A stretch of 64,000 bases of DNA. Source: Selenomonas sp. Its GTDB lineage: Bacteria > Bacillota_C > Negativicutes > Selenomonadales > Selenomonadaceae. Where the stretch lies: assembly GCF_024693525.1 (NCBI RefSeq), contig NZ_JAILKR010000129.1, positions 34,593 through 98,592 on the forward strand, in the 5' to 3' direction. Both the position numbers and the translations under genes were made by a program. Every line of letters starts with the position of its first letter. Within the stretch, counting starts at the first letter, position 1. This document shows positions 1 to 8,371 of the stretch, piece after piece. The notes beneath the pieces are model-generated. The model searched no databases. It had not been told where the DNA came from and saw nothing but the letters and a program-made list of their open reading frames with translations.

Positions 1-275
1 ATTTCTTATTCCTGGATCAGTTTACGATTTCTCGTGGCAGTGGTTCGATTTATGACCGTCATGATCTAGAAAATGAAACAAACAAATACGATTTTAATGT
101 TCAGATGGGAAAATATATCTCAGACCGGGTTATGGTGAAGTATACCCGCAGCCTTGGCGGCCAGAATGTCAATCGCTATGGTCTACAGTATGACTTTAAC
201 GACAAATTGGGATTGACCTTTGACCGGGAAGGCAGCGGCTATATCGTTGGCCTTGAGGCGAGAATGTCCTTCTGA
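1..275 (+). CDS. tamB: TamB-like translocation/assembly protein, C-terminal end (partial)
   Basis: The open frame enters from the left edge and stops with TGA at 273-275, so only about 90 C-terminal residues are present. The visible part is a run of amphipathic beta strands (motifs GKYISDRVMVKYTR, YGLQYDFNDKLGLTFDRE) ending in GLEARMSF. This is the pattern of the TamB/DUF490 C-terminal domain, which finishes in a terminal Phe. TamB is a long inner-membrane-anchored periplasmic protein that works with Omp85 proteins and in phospholipid transport to the outer membrane. The position just upstream of bamA supports the call. The rest of the gene lies outside the window, so length and N-terminal anchor cannot be judged. 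Confidence 0.75.
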   Translation, partial: FLFLDQFTISRGSGSIYDRHDLENETNKYDFNVQMGKYISDRVMVKYTRSLGGQNVNRYGLQYDFNDKLGLTFDREGSGYIVGLEARMSF

Positions 276-310
276 GCATCATCCGAATAATGGTAAAGGA
301 GGTGAGCAGG

Positions 311-943
311 ATGCAGTTTGAGCAGTACATCGCAGAGTTGAGCCGGGTACGGCTGTTGGAGCCAGCACAGGAACAAGTGCTGTGGCGTAAGTTTAAAGAA
401 GAAGGCGATGAGGATGCCAGGCGCCTGCTCATAGAGTCCTATCAGCCCTTGGTTTTTAAACAGGCTTTGCCGTATCGTCAGCTGCAATCGGTTATGGATA
501 TGGTGCAGGAAGGCACGGTGGGACTCATTGAGGCCGTGGAACATTACGAGCCAGAACGCGGGGTGGTCTTCAGTCTGTTTGCCGTTCACCGCATTCGCGG
601 ACGCATGTTGAATTTCCTGCAGAAGGAGGGCGCCTCGGATGTGGCGTGTATGGATGCACTGCCGGCTGACGGCGGGGATTCCCTTAAGGATAATCTGGCA
701 GATATGAGCCCATCGGTGATGGAGCAGGCGGAAAGCCACGAGCTGGCGAGCCGTCTCCATCAGGCCATGGATCGGCTGCCGGCGAAGGAAAAAGCAGTCC
801 TGGAGGGATTGTACATGCAAAGCGAGGCAGCTGGCGATATGGCGGAGGGGCTGCAAGTCAGCATATCCCATGTCTATCGGTTGCAGAAAAACGGCATTCG
901 CCGTGTGCGGGGAATGCTGTCGCGGTTTATGCATAATTGGTGA
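311..943 (+). CDS. Sigma-70 family RNA polymerase sigma factor (small, regions 2 and 4)
   Basis: A 210-residue protein. The ATG at 311 is preferred over the in-frame ATG at 290 because an AAGGAGGTG ribosome site (about 296-304) lies between them at ideal spacing from 311. Region 2 is visible around residues 40-110 (core-binding/-10 part with MDMVQEGTVGLIEAVEHYEP). An acidic linker follows, then a region 4 helix-turn-helix at the C-terminus (LPAKEKAVLEGLYMQ ... ISHVYRLQKNGIRRVRG). Region 3 appears to be missing or very short. It lies between tamB and bamA, followed by a one-helix membrane protein, so a role in envelope gene control is plausible but inferred. It is not the housekeeping sigma factor; the regulon is unknown. 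Confidence 0.85.
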   Translation: MQFEQYIAELSRVRLLEPAQEQVLWRKFKEEGDEDARRLLIESYQPLVFKQALPYRQLQSVMDMVQEGTVGLIEAVEHYEPERGVVFSLFAVHRIRGRMLNFLQKEGASDVACMDALPADGGDSLKDNLADMSPSVMEQAESHELASRLHQAMDRLPAKEKAVLEGLYMQSEAAGDMAEGLQVSISHVYRLQKNGIRRVRGMLSRFMHNW

Positions 944-987
944 ATTCTGGTGGAAATCAGTAGAAAACCGATAAAAAATGCTAATAA

Positions 988-1017
988 TTGGCAATAAACG
1001 CGGCTGTTTTATGATAA
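988..1017 (+). promoter_or_regulatory. Possible sigma-A promoter before the membrane-protein gene
   Basis: TTGGCA at 988-993 and TGATAA at 1012-1017 are separated by 18 bases in the 163-base gap between the sigma-factor gene and the next gene. The -10 is imperfect and a TAAAAT at about 1023 could compete, so this is a weak call. The rest of the gap shows nothing recognisable. Confidence 0.3.
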
Positions 1018-1106
1018 TCGTGTAAAATAGCAGGTCAAATATCGAACCTCGTGCTGGATTATAGTTCTAGAGATTTAAGAGGATTGGAATCACAGGAGGG
1101 GGTTCT

Positions 1107-1661
1107 ATGTCGGATCGGCGCAGAGCACAAAAAAATCATATACGTGCAGCCCGTGATTGGCTGGGACAGGCAGAGCATTCGCTGGATAAAGAAAACGACG
1201 TCCGGGGCGATTTGAACTTGATGCTGGCCAAAGCAGAGCTGGCTCAGGTGAAGGACAGCCCCCGCAGTGAGAAGCTAAAGCGCTGGGCAGGACGTTTGCT
1301 GCCGGCTCTGGTGGCAGTTATCTTGGTGGTAGTTGGTATGGCGGCACTTCCCCAGGGGAAAAAAGTGCCGTTAGCACCACAACAGGATGCTTCGCTGCCA
1401 ACGGAATCCATGGCTGAAAAAGACCATTCGGCGGAGGTAAAGCCCGCTGAGCAGGAGCGCAATGCCGATTCGGCAGCACCGGAGCCGTCGCTAGTCAAGG
1501 CGGAGGCGCCAAGGATGCTTCCGGCAGAAGCTGCCCCGGAACAGCCTCGGGCTTTGCCCCGGAACGAACAGCCTGCACCAGCTGTCAACAAATCCGGACA
1601 GGTACCGGATGCAGAAACACAGAAACTCATGCAGTCAGCAGGCAAAGCCCTGCGGCAGTAG
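1107..1661 (+). CDS. Single-pass membrane protein of unknown function next to a sigma factor
   Basis: I do not recognise a family. The 184-residue protein has a basic N-terminal cytoplasmic segment of about 65 residues (MSDRRRAQKNHIRAARDWLG ...). One strong membrane helix follows at about residues 68-86 (LLPALVAVILVVVGMAAL), then a low-complexity Ala/Pro/Glu tail of about 95 residues that would lie in the periplasm. An AGGAGGGGG site precedes the ATG at 1107. The topology (small cytosolic part, one helix, disordered periplasmic tail) and the position right after a sigma-factor gene would suit an anti-sigma factor or signalling partner. No zinc-binding anti-sigma motif is visible, so that is conjecture. 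bamA starts 36 bases downstream. Confidence 0.6.
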   Translation: MSDRRRAQKNHIRAARDWLGQAEHSLDKENDVRGDLNLMLAKAELAQVKDSPRSEKLKRWAGRLLPALVAVILVVVGMAALPQGKKVPLAPQQDASLPTESMAEKDHSAEVKPAEQERNADSAAPEPSLVKAEAPRMLPAEAAPEQPRALPRNEQPAPAVNKSGQVPDAETQKLMQSAGKALRQ

Positions 1662-1697
1662 TGATGATAGATATTTACACCTAGGAGGTTTTGATCC

Positions 1698-3611
1698 TTG
1701 AACAAAAAGAATGAAAGATTCCTTGCTTATGCGGTAGCACTGGCTGCCAGTTTTTCGGTATTCCCAGGGGCCGCTTGTGCAGCCACCGATGTGACGGCTC
1801 CAGCTGCTAATGCAGAAGCTTCGGCACAGCCTGCCACTGAGAATGCGGCACCGGCTCAGACGAAGGCTGAGGCAGCCAAAGAACAGGCAAAGGATGCAGC
1901 TGTTGATGCGCGTACTCAGGAGTGGGGCAAAGTTCGTCCCCAGGAAAAGGAAATCGCCGAACACATGAAGTCCTTTGAAGGCCAGACCATTGTCGACACG
2001 GCTTTTGAGGGGACGACAAAGTCAACAGAAGCCACGGCTAAAGCTGCGATTACCATGCATACAGGGGATATGTTCACGGTTAAGGGCTTAAACAAGGATC
2101 GCGATGCGATTTACAACACCGGTTATTTCTATGACCTCTACCCGACCTTTGAAAAGGTTCCGGAAGGTGTAGTTATTACCTATCATGTGCTGGAAAATCC
2201 GGTCCTGTCCAGCGTCAAGATTGTCGGCAATACGGTGGAGTCCGATGAGGTCCTTTACGGCTTGATTACGGTGAAGCAGGGCGACCTTTTGAACAGCCGC
2301 ACGCTGCAGCAGAACGTCCAGGCGATTCAGGACCAGTACCGCAAAGACGGCTATATCTTGGCCAAGATCACGGATATGAATATTGACCGCAACGGCAATC
2401 TCGTTTTGAAAATCAACGAGGGAATGCTGGAGAGCTACAAGATAAAAGGCAATACCAAGACGAAGGAGCGCGTCATTCTGCGCGAGATGCGCCAGAAGCC
2501 GGGTGAGCCCTTCAACTCGAAGCAGGCACGCCGCAGTCTTCAGCGCGTTTACAACCTCGGTTTCTTCGAAGATGTAAATATCAAGATGAATCCGGGTGTA
2601 GAGCCCAATGCCGTCGAAGTAGAGCTGGATGTCAAAGAGAAACGCACGGGTTCCTTCGGCATCGGTGCTGGTTACAGCAGTGAAGACGGTGTCATCGGCA
2701 TGATTAGCGTTGGCGACACGAACTTCCGTGGTACGGGTGACGCGGTCAGCTTGACCTTTGAAAAGAGCGGTGACGATTCCGATGCCCATGGGTATTCCTT
2801 CTCCTATCGCAAGCCCTGGCTCGATGATAAGGAAACGGCGGGGACCTTCCGCATTTACAACCGTACTTATGAATACGATGATTACGATACGGATGGACAT
2901 CATAAAGAATCTTACATGCGGAAATATTCCGGTGGCGAGATTACCCTGAGCCGTCCGGTAAGCGAATACTCTACGAACTACATTACGCTGCGCAACCGCA
3001 AGGATCAGTATGTACGTCATACGGAGAATGGTAATGCCGGTAATCGCCAGGGCACTCAGTGGGTGAAGGACAACTTTGGTACGACCCGCAGCGTTACCCT
3101 GGAGCATGTAACGGATACTCGTGACAATATCTACAATCCGACAACGGGCGGACGTATCAGCATCTCTGGTGAGGTGGCTGGCCTGGGGGCAGATTTTGAC
3201 TTCCAGAAGATGACCATTGAAGACCAGCGTTATGTAAAGGTGGGCCATGCGCAGGTATTGGCGATGCGTGGACAGTATGGTGCAGGCCGTGGGCATATTT
3301 CGGAGTTCAACTTGTTCAAGGTCGGTGGCCAGAGCAGCTTGCGCGGTTATCGTGAGGACCAGTTCCGCGGCACCCGTATGGCACTGGCGACCCTTGAGTA
3401 CCGCTTCCCCATCGTTTCGAAAGTACAGGGCGCTCTGTTCACTGATTGGGGCGGTGCCTGGTACAATGATTGGGTACCGGGGGCGGACGATATCCAGGGC
3501 AGCGTAGGTGTCGGACTCTCCCTGAATACGCCAATCGGACCATTGCGCCTTGATTATGGCCGCGGCAAGAATGGCGGTCGTGTCCACTTCACGGTAGGTG
3601 GCACGTTCTGA
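1698..3611 (+). CDS. bamA: Outer-membrane protein assembly factor BamA
   Basis: Omp85-family protein of 637 residues that inserts beta-barrel proteins into the outer membrane. It starts with TTG at 1698, eight bases after TAGGAGGTT. Residues 1-29 are a signal peptide ending in ACAA. Residues about 30-80 are an Ala/Pro/Glu/Lys-rich linker. Three POTRA domains follow at about 95-170, 171-246 and 247-325 (landmarks VKIVGNTV and YKIKGNTKTKERVI), then a C-terminal barrel with the conserved LRGY loop (SSLRGYREDQFRGTRM) and a terminal GGTF. Proteobacterial BamA has five POTRA domains and about 800 residues, so this is a short form, as expected for diderm Firmicutes. No other Bam-complex lipoprotein gene is visible in the window. 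Confidence 0.95.
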   Translation: MNKKNERFLAYAVALAASFSVFPGAACAATDVTAPAANAEASAQPATENAAPAQTKAEAAKEQAKDAAVDARTQEWGKVRPQEKEIAEHMKSFEGQTIVDTAFEGTTKSTEATAKAAITMHTGDMFTVKGLNKDRDAIYNTGYFYDLYPTFEKVPEGVVITYHVLENPVLSSVKIVGNTVESDEVLYGLITVKQGDLLNSRTLQQNVQAIQDQYRKDGYILAKITDMNIDRNGNLVLKINEGMLESYKIKGNTKTKERVILREMRQKPGEPFNSKQARRSLQRVYNLGFFEDVNIKMNPGVEPNAVEVELDVKEKRTGSFGIGAGYSSEDGVIGMISVGDTNFRGTGDAVSLTFEKSGDDSDAHGYSFSYRKPWLDDKETAGTFRIYNRTYEYDDYDTDGHHKESYMRKYSGGEITLSRPVSEYSTNYITLRNRKDQYVRHTENGNAGNRQGTQWVKDNFGTTRSVTLEHVTDTRDNIYNPTTGGRISISGEVAGLGADFDFQKMTIEDQRYVKVGHAQVLAMRGQYGAGRGHISEFNLFKVGGQSSLRGYREDQFRGTRMALATLEYRFPIVSKVQGALFTDWGGAWYNDWVPGADDIQGSVGVGLSLNTPIGPLRLDYGRGKNGGRVHFTVGGTF

Positions 3612-3639
3612 TTGCCGAAGAAAGGAAGTGGCTGGCCGC

Positions 3640-4935
3640 ATGAGGATTATCCTGGCATTGCTGGCGGTCTTGGGGTGGCTGGTTGGCAGTCACCCGGCGG
3701 CAGCGGCTCCCGTGCAGCGGGTAGAGAAGGTGACGGCTGTAGTTACCGCCGCTGACAGTATGCCGCCGCTGGTACAGAAACGCATGCAGCAGAGTGTCCA
3801 GGCCATAGCCGGACAGCTTATTGATGGCCAGACCGTAGCGTCGGTTGAGGCTTCATGCCAGCAGAAGGAACAGCTCATTCACGAGGTGTTCGACAAGGTG
3901 CTGGTAGGCTATACTGTCAGCCAGGTAACAATCCATCCGGCTGCTGAGACAAAGGTGGAGGTATTGCTTTTGCCTTGGTCGGATGTCATTACCCGGGTGG
4001 ATGTCGATGTACAGGTGGAGGGAATGCCGCCACGCATGGAGAGCTTGGTCCGCAGAGATTTGGCTGAGGTAGATACGGTTTTCCGGGATGCACTGACGGG
4101 GCTTCCTACAGCGGCGACGGATTGGACCAATGGTGTGCTAAAGCATCATCTGAACGATTATTTAGCGAGCCATCTGCCAGAGTTCCGTGGTGATTTTGAG
4201 ATTGACCCGGAAAGTGAAGCTAAGGTAAAACTGGTGGTTTATCCGAAATTGCCCGTGGTACGGACGGTGGATTTATCCATGCGCTCGGATACGGTGCCTA
4301 ATGTGACGCTTTTGGCTCGCCGCGAGGTGATGCAGGATAAAGTAGATGATCTGGTCGGGGTTCCGGTGGAGTTCATCAAACGGCATCAGCGGGAGCTTTC
4401 CCAGCAGTTTGCCCAGGAACTTGACCAATTATCAGATTTTCGTTCCTACCATATGAAAACGACGGTCAGCATGGATGTGGCCGAACGGCTCCACGTCATG
4501 AGCCGCTCGGATACGAGCCGGTACCGGCTCCGACTGACTGGTTGGCTGGATATCGGGCGCAAAGATAAAAATGGTCATGAGGATGATGAGAGCCTGTTGT
4601 TCCGGTTCCATGCCGGAACGATGTTGTCCCAGCAGGACGAGTTGTTTTTCCTGGTGGACCTCATGCCTCAGGATATGGACTGGGGCTGGGCTGCAGGATA
4701 TGACCGCCGCCTGAGTTCTAGGACTCATGCGCAGCTTCGCTATGATTTGCACGAGCGGCGCTTCGTCATAGCAGCCTCGCAGCAGCTGGCTCCTCGCTGG
4801 CTGCTACGGTATGAGTACCGCTTCTTTGACAAAAATGGGGAGGCCGCCCTGTGCTACAAAATGCATGATTTCCTCGGCTTGGAATATCTTGTCGACCGCC
4901 ATCAGAACTGGTTCCGGTTAATCGGCAATTTCTGA
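3640..4935 (+). CDS. Unknown envelope protein: signal peptide, POTRA-like repeats and probable short beta barrel
   Basis: I do not recognise a named family. The ATG at 3640 is chosen because it begins a clean signal peptide (MRIILALLAVLGWLVGSHPAAAA); upstream in-frame GTG codons at 3598 and 3628 are poorly placed relative to the AAAGGAAG site. The mature protein (total 431 residues) has two similar blocks, each ending in a hydrophobic strand plus turn and second strand (KVEVLLLPWSDVITRVDV and KVKLVVYPKLPVVRTVDL), resembling POTRA-type beta-alpha-alpha-beta-beta units. The last ~140 residues are alternating amphipathic strands finishing in WFRLIGNF, i.e. a terminal Phe typical of outer-membrane barrels. 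It follows bamA by 28 bases and is probably cotranscribed, so a role in outer-membrane assembly is likely. The exact function is unknown. Confidence 0.6.
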   Translation: MRIILALLAVLGWLVGSHPAAAAPVQRVEKVTAVVTAADSMPPLVQKRMQQSVQAIAGQLIDGQTVASVEASCQQKEQLIHEVFDKVLVGYTVSQVTIHPAAETKVEVLLLPWSDVITRVDVDVQVEGMPPRMESLVRRDLAEVDTVFRDALTGLPTAATDWTNGVLKHHLNDYLASHLPEFRGDFEIDPESEAKVKLVVYPKLPVVRTVDLSMRSDTVPNVTLLARREVMQDKVDDLVGVPVEFIKRHQRELSQQFAQELDQLSDFRSYHMKTTVSMDVAERLHVMSRSDTSRYRLRLTGWLDIGRKDKNGHEDDESLLFRFHAGTMLSQQDELFFLVDLMPQDMDWGWAAGYDRRLSSRTHAQLRYDLHERRFVIAASQQLAPRWLLRYEYRFFDKNGEAALCYKMHDFLGLEYLVDRHQNWFRLIGNF

Positions 4936-4966
4936 TTGGGGGGCCAGGGGAATTGAAGGAATATGC

Positions 4967-4995
4967 TTGAATAAGGAATAAGAGTTTGTTATAAT
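4967..4995 (+). promoter_or_regulatory. Sigma-A promoter for the ompH-lpx operon
   Basis: TTGAAT (4967-4972) and TATAAT (4990-4995) are separated by exactly 17 bases. The ATG inside this -10 opens a longer in-frame reading of the next gene but lacks a ribosome site. The promoter therefore also shows that translation of the OmpH-like gene starts at 5081. Confidence 0.8.
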
Positions 4996-5080
4996 GAAAT
5001 TCGTGTATGGCGGTTTAAAACTATGCCATAGCGGAAAATTTAACGCTACCAAGCCCCGCAAGGGAAAAGGAGAATTTGAA

Positions 5081-5545
5081 ATGGTTAAATTACAGAAGAA
5101 ACAGGTAAAGATCATCAGCGTTCTTATCGCTATCGTTTTTGTCGGTTCCGTGGTTGCTCTGGCTCTTACGCAGTCTGGTACGGGGATTGCAAACGCTGCC
5201 AGCTCGAATGTTGGTGTTGTTGACTATAATCAGGTAATGAGCCAGAATCCGAAGGCACAGGATGCTGAGAAGGAATTCAATACGGCTTACGAAGAGGCTC
5301 AGAAAGAGTTCGCTTCCAAGACGGCTAACATGAACGATCAGGAGAAGCAGGACTATGCTATGCAGACGCAGCAGCGCCTCATGCAGAAACGCCAGGAGCT
5401 CACCGAGCCGCTGCAGAAGAGCGTTGAGGAGTCTGTAAAGAAGGTTGCTGAGCAGAAGGGCCTGTCCGTTGTATTGGAAAAAGGCGCTGTAGTTTATGGC
5501 GGCCAGGATATCACGCAGGATGTCATCAAACAGATTAGCAAATAA
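5081..5545 (+). CDS. ompH: OmpH/Skp-like periplasmic chaperone (first of three)
   Basis: A 154-residue OmpH-family protein. The start at 5081 follows AAAAGGAG at good spacing. An N-terminal signal sequence (residues about 10-38) has an AxA-type cleavage site near IANAAS. The mature part starts with the OmpH signature NVGVVDYNQVM, continues as a charged, Gln/Glu/Lys-rich coiled coil (about residues 60-120), and ends in a short beta region with DITQDVIKQISK. Skp/OmpH proteins hold unfolded outer-membrane proteins in the periplasm before BamA inserts them. This is the closest of the three tandem paralogues to a conventional secreted OmpH. It has its own upstream promoter and probably leads the operon into lpxD. 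Confidence 0.85.
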   Translation: MVKLQKKQVKIISVLIAIVFVGSVVALALTQSGTGIANAASSNVGVVDYNQVMSQNPKAQDAEKEFNTAYEEAQKEFASKTANMNDQEKQDYAMQTQQRLMQKRQELTEPLQKSVEESVKKVAEQKGLSVVLEKGAVVYGGQDITQDVIKQISK

Positions 5546-5597
5546 TCCAGGACGCCGGTAAGAGGACGTTCCGATAAGGGTATATGGACCTGGAAAT

Positions 5598-5630
5598 ACC
5601 GAGCCACTTGTTGCGCTCGGTAATTCTTTT
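5598..5630 (+). terminator. Weak hairpin terminator or attenuator after the first ompH-like gene
   Basis: A 7-bp stem ACCGAGC (5598-5604) / GCTCGGT (5615-5621) is followed by AATTCTTTT. The U-tract is interrupted, so partial read-through into the next OmpH-like gene is likely. It could raise the dose of the first chaperone over its downstream paralogues. Confidence 0.45.
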
Positions 5631-5647
5631 AAAGAGGTGAGACAAAG

Positions 5648-6781
5648 ATGGGAGAGGAGAAACCCGCGGAAAAGACCGTGCGTTTGTCCAAACGGCGGCG
5701 TAATATCATCGCAGGTGTCATAGTCACTGCTTGCCTGGTGGCCGCAGGGGCGGGGCTCTTTCGTTCCTTTGTCGCGCATACTGTTGCGGATAATGAGCAG
5801 GCGGCTGCTCGGGCCGATACCGGCCTTATTGATTGGCAGCAGGTGATTGAGGCCCATCCGGATTATGATAGGCTGAAAGCACTTCGCGAAGAGTGCCGGG
5901 TATTGGAACTGGAATCGAAAGATTTGGCGGAGCTTTTTACGGTTAACGCGCCGGATTTGGATAAAAAGACCTTTGACGATTCGGTTTGGGCTAAGAATGC
6001 CCAAGATGTAATCGGCAAGCGGGCGGAAATCGAACGGAAGAGCAAGCGCCTCACAGAAGAATACCGCACGGCGACGGATGCCGAATATCAAGCCCGTCGC
6101 AATGCGATCAACGAGGAATATCTCAATGCACTGCTGAATATCAACATCAAGCTGGACAACCAGGCGGCTATGCACAATCCGTTGGACAGCCAGCAGCAGC
6201 GAGAAGCTGAGCGGGCTGAATGGGAGGCGCAGCGCCAGCAGCTTCGCCGCGAGCGCGGCCTGCGGCAGGTGGAACTATATCAGGAATATCAGCAACAAAT
6301 CAGTGACCACGTAAAGCAGGAACTGGCACCGGAGCTGGAAGCTTGGCGCCAGGAGCTGCCGCAAAAGCAGAATGCCCAAAAGGCTGATGCCGCTGCCCAA
6401 AAGTCTGAGGCGGAAAAGCGAAATGCAGAAGCAATGCAGAAGCAGATGGAAAAGGTCCAGATGGTCCAACAGCGTTTGGAAAAACGCAAGGAATTAGCGG
6501 ATAAACGGGCAAAGCTGCAAGCACTCGAAAGCCATATCTTGAACGATGTGGCGGGCAAAGCCGCAAAGATTGCTATCCTGCACCACTTTACCTTAATCCT
6601 TGCCAACCGGCCGCAATTGCTTTCGAATTTTGGCCCGCATCAAGAGATGTTTGAACGGGTAACCCGTTCGACTGGTATGGTGGTAGGCGTCAACACCGTC
6701 GATGTGACGGATGAATTGATACAGGAAATCAGTACGCTTCCTCCTCAGGCGGTTGAAGGTACTGAAGATAATAAGAGTTGA
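5648..6781 (+). CDS. Long membrane-anchored OmpH-like coiled-coil protein (second of three)
   Basis: A 377-residue protein with a basic N-terminus, one membrane helix at about residues 20-42 (IIAGVIVTACLVAAGAGLF), and no clear cleavage site, so it is probably anchored in the inner membrane. The start of the periplasmic part (DTGLIDWQQVIEAHPDYDRL) mirrors the OmpH signature of its neighbours, and the end (VNTVDVTDELIQEIS) mirrors their C-terminus. Between them lie about 250 residues of Glu/Gln/Arg/Lys-rich coiled coil, roughly three times the usual OmpH arm length. A duplicated and extended Skp-like protein is the simplest reading; the function is inferred from similarity and position. ATG 5648 follows AAAGAGGTGAG. 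Confidence 0.7.
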   Translation: MGEEKPAEKTVRLSKRRRNIIAGVIVTACLVAAGAGLFRSFVAHTVADNEQAAARADTGLIDWQQVIEAHPDYDRLKALREECRVLELESKDLAELFTVNAPDLDKKTFDDSVWAKNAQDVIGKRAEIERKSKRLTEEYRTATDAEYQARRNAINEEYLNALLNINIKLDNQAAMHNPLDSQQQREAERAEWEAQRQQLRRERGLRQVELYQEYQQQISDHVKQELAPELEAWRQELPQKQNAQKADAAAQKSEAEKRNAEAMQKQMEKVQMVQQRLEKRKELADKRAKLQALESHILNDVAGKAAKIAILHHFTLILANRPQLLSNFGPHQEMFERVTRSTGMVVGVNTVDVTDELIQEISTLPPQAVEGTEDNKS

Positions 6782-6802
6782 AAGAAAGAAGCGAATAACG
6801 AC

Positions 6803-7252
6803 ATGAAATTACGCAAAAAATCTACGGCCCTGCTGGCAGCAGCATTCGCATCGATGATGCTCATGAGTGGTTGTGGCCAGGCTAAGATTGGTTATATTGA
6901 TGGCGAGCGTGTTTCTAAGGAAGCACCGCAGATTTCGGCCTTGGTTGAAGAAGGAAATCAGAAGCTGAATGAAGCCAGAGAGCAGTCCCAGGCTGAGATC
7001 CAGCAGAAGATGAAGGAAAATCCGAATATGAGCCAGGAGGATGCGCAGAAAATCCAGATGGATGCTCAGCGCAAACTTCAGGGAATCAATCAGTCGTATT
7101 CCCTCCAGCTTCGCCAGAAGATTGATGTTGCCCTTGGGGCAGTATCCAAGGAAAAGAAATTGGATGCTGTGGTCAACAACTCTCAGGAACAGCCCATTGC
7201 CATCACAGGGGCTGTCGATGTGACGGACGAAGTCATTTCGAAGCTTCAGTAA
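6803..7252 (+). CDS. OmpH/Skp-like lipoprotein (third of three)
   Basis: A 149-residue protein whose signal peptide ends in a lipobox (LMSGCGQ, Cys at about residue 24), so it should be lipid-anchored. The mature part again has the OmpH outline. It begins KIGYIDGERVSKEAPQ, continues with a coiled coil rich in Gln and Glu (about 45-105), and ends ITGAVDVTDEVISKLQ, nearly the same C-terminal motif as the two upstream paralogues. It lies 21 bases after the second paralogue and 21 bases before lpxD, so it is part of the same operon. A periplasmic holdase tethered by lipid is the likely role. Which membrane it sits in cannot be read from the sequence. Confidence 0.75.
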   Translation: MKLRKKSTALLAAAFASMMLMSGCGQAKIGYIDGERVSKEAPQISALVEEGNQKLNEAREQSQAEIQQKMKENPNMSQEDAQKIQMDAQRKLQGINQSYSLQLRQKIDVALGAVSKEKKLDAVVNNSQEQPIAITGAVDVTDEVISKLQ

Positions 7253-7273
7253 GGAAAAGGATGGAGAGGAAAC

Positions 7274-8293
7274 ATGAAAAAGACGTTGCAGGAGATCGCA
7301 GAGTTTGTCGGCGGTCGTATTGTGGGTGATGCATCTGTAGAGATTCATGGCTTGGATAACATTGAAGGTGCGGGAAAAAACGATTTGACCTTTGCGGTCG
7401 ATCCGCATATCGAAGAGGCGAAAAGCTGCCAGGCGGCAGCCGTTATGCTGCCGGAGGGAATTGAGGATTTCCCGAAAACAGCGTTGTATGTAGAGGAGCC
7501 GCGGGCAGCCTTTGCAAAACTACTGGAGCTCTTTACGCCGAAACTTCAGTTTGAGGCTGGTGTGAGTGAAAAGGCACATATCGGCAAAGATGTAAAAATC
7601 GGCAAAGATGTCGTAATCATGCCCTTTGCAGTGGTTGATGACCATGCCGTTATCGGCGACCGCGTAACGCTGTATCCCCACACCTATATTGGCCAGTATG
7701 CTGAGGTTGAAGAAGACAGTGTCATTTATTCTAGTGCTACGGTTCGTGAGCATTGCCATGTCGGCAAGCGCTGTGTCGTACACAGCTCGGCGGTAATCGG
7801 TTCGGATGGCTTCGGCTTTACTACGAAAGACGGGGTCCATACGAAGGTGCCCCAGGTGGGCAATGTCATCCTGGAAGATGACGTGGAAATCGGTGCTCAT
7901 GATGGCATCGACCGCGCCGCTATGGGATCGACGGTTATCGGCAAGGGAACGAAAATCGACAATCTCGTTCATATCGGCCACAACTGCAAAATCGGTCCGA
8001 ACTGCCTGATCGTTGCCCAGACAGGTATCTCCGGGTCCACGACCGTTGGTCATAACGTTACCTTCGGCGGCCAGGTGGGAACGGTGGGGCACATCAATAT
8101 TGGTGCCAATTCGGTTTATGCAGCCCGTTCGGGTATTATCAGCAATATGCCGGAAGGTGTATTCTGCGCCGGTTTCCCGGTTCAGTCCCATACAGAATGG
8201 CTGCGCATGCAGGCGGCTATGAAGCATCTGCCGGAAATGCACAAGAAGCTCAAACAGTTGGAAAAGAAACTGGCAAAGTACGAAAAAGAGTAA
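7274..8293 (+). CDS. lpxD: UDP-3-O-acylglucosamine N-acyltransferase LpxD
   Basis: Third step of lipid A synthesis: adds the second hydroxyacyl chain from acyl-ACP to UDP-3-O-acylglucosamine. The 339-residue length matches the family. The N-terminal uridine-binding domain (about residues 1-100) is followed by a left-handed beta helix of hexapeptide repeats (about 100-300). The catalytic His is in [13 protein letters not shown], and a C-terminal helix ([18 protein letters not shown]) matches the ACP-recognition helix. It lies directly behind the OmpH-like genes, the same association seen in proteobacterial skp-lpxD loci. A terminator follows the stop codon. Confidence 0.96.
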   Translation: MKKTLQEIAEFVGGRIVGDASVEIHGLDNIEGAGKNDLTFAVDPHIEEAKSCQAAAVMLPEGIEDFPKTALYVEEPRAAFAKLLELFTPKLQFEAGVSEKAHIGKDVKIGKDVVIMPFAVVDDHAVIGDRVTLYPHTYIGQYAEVEEDSVIYSSATVREHCHVGKRCVVHSSAVIGSDGFGFTTKDGVHTKVPQVGNVILEDDVEIGAHDGIDRAAMGSTVIGKGTKIDNLVHIGHNCKIGPNCLIVAQTGISGSTTVGHNVTFGGQVGTVGHINIGANSVYAARSGIISNMPEGVFCAGFPVQSHTEWLRMQAAMKHLPEMHKKLKQLEKKLAKYEKE

Positions 8294-8304
8294 TTACTTA
8301 GCAG

Positions 8305-8332
8305 AGGCCTCCTCTTTTGAGGGGGTCTTTTT
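8305..8332 (+). terminator. Rho-independent terminator after lpxD
   Basis: A 9-bp stem GGCCTCCTC (8306-8314) / GAGGGGGTC (8319-8327), with two G-T pairs and a TTTT loop, is followed by TTTTT. Confidence 0.7.
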
Positions 8333-8371
8333 GCGAGAGGATGAAATCGTTAGGAAAAGGGAGGAAAAAGA

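Noticed and set aside
2088..3641. 517-codon open frame antisense to bamA
   Set aside because: It mirrors the biased codons of bamA, has no ribosome site or recognisable domain, and bamA itself is certain.
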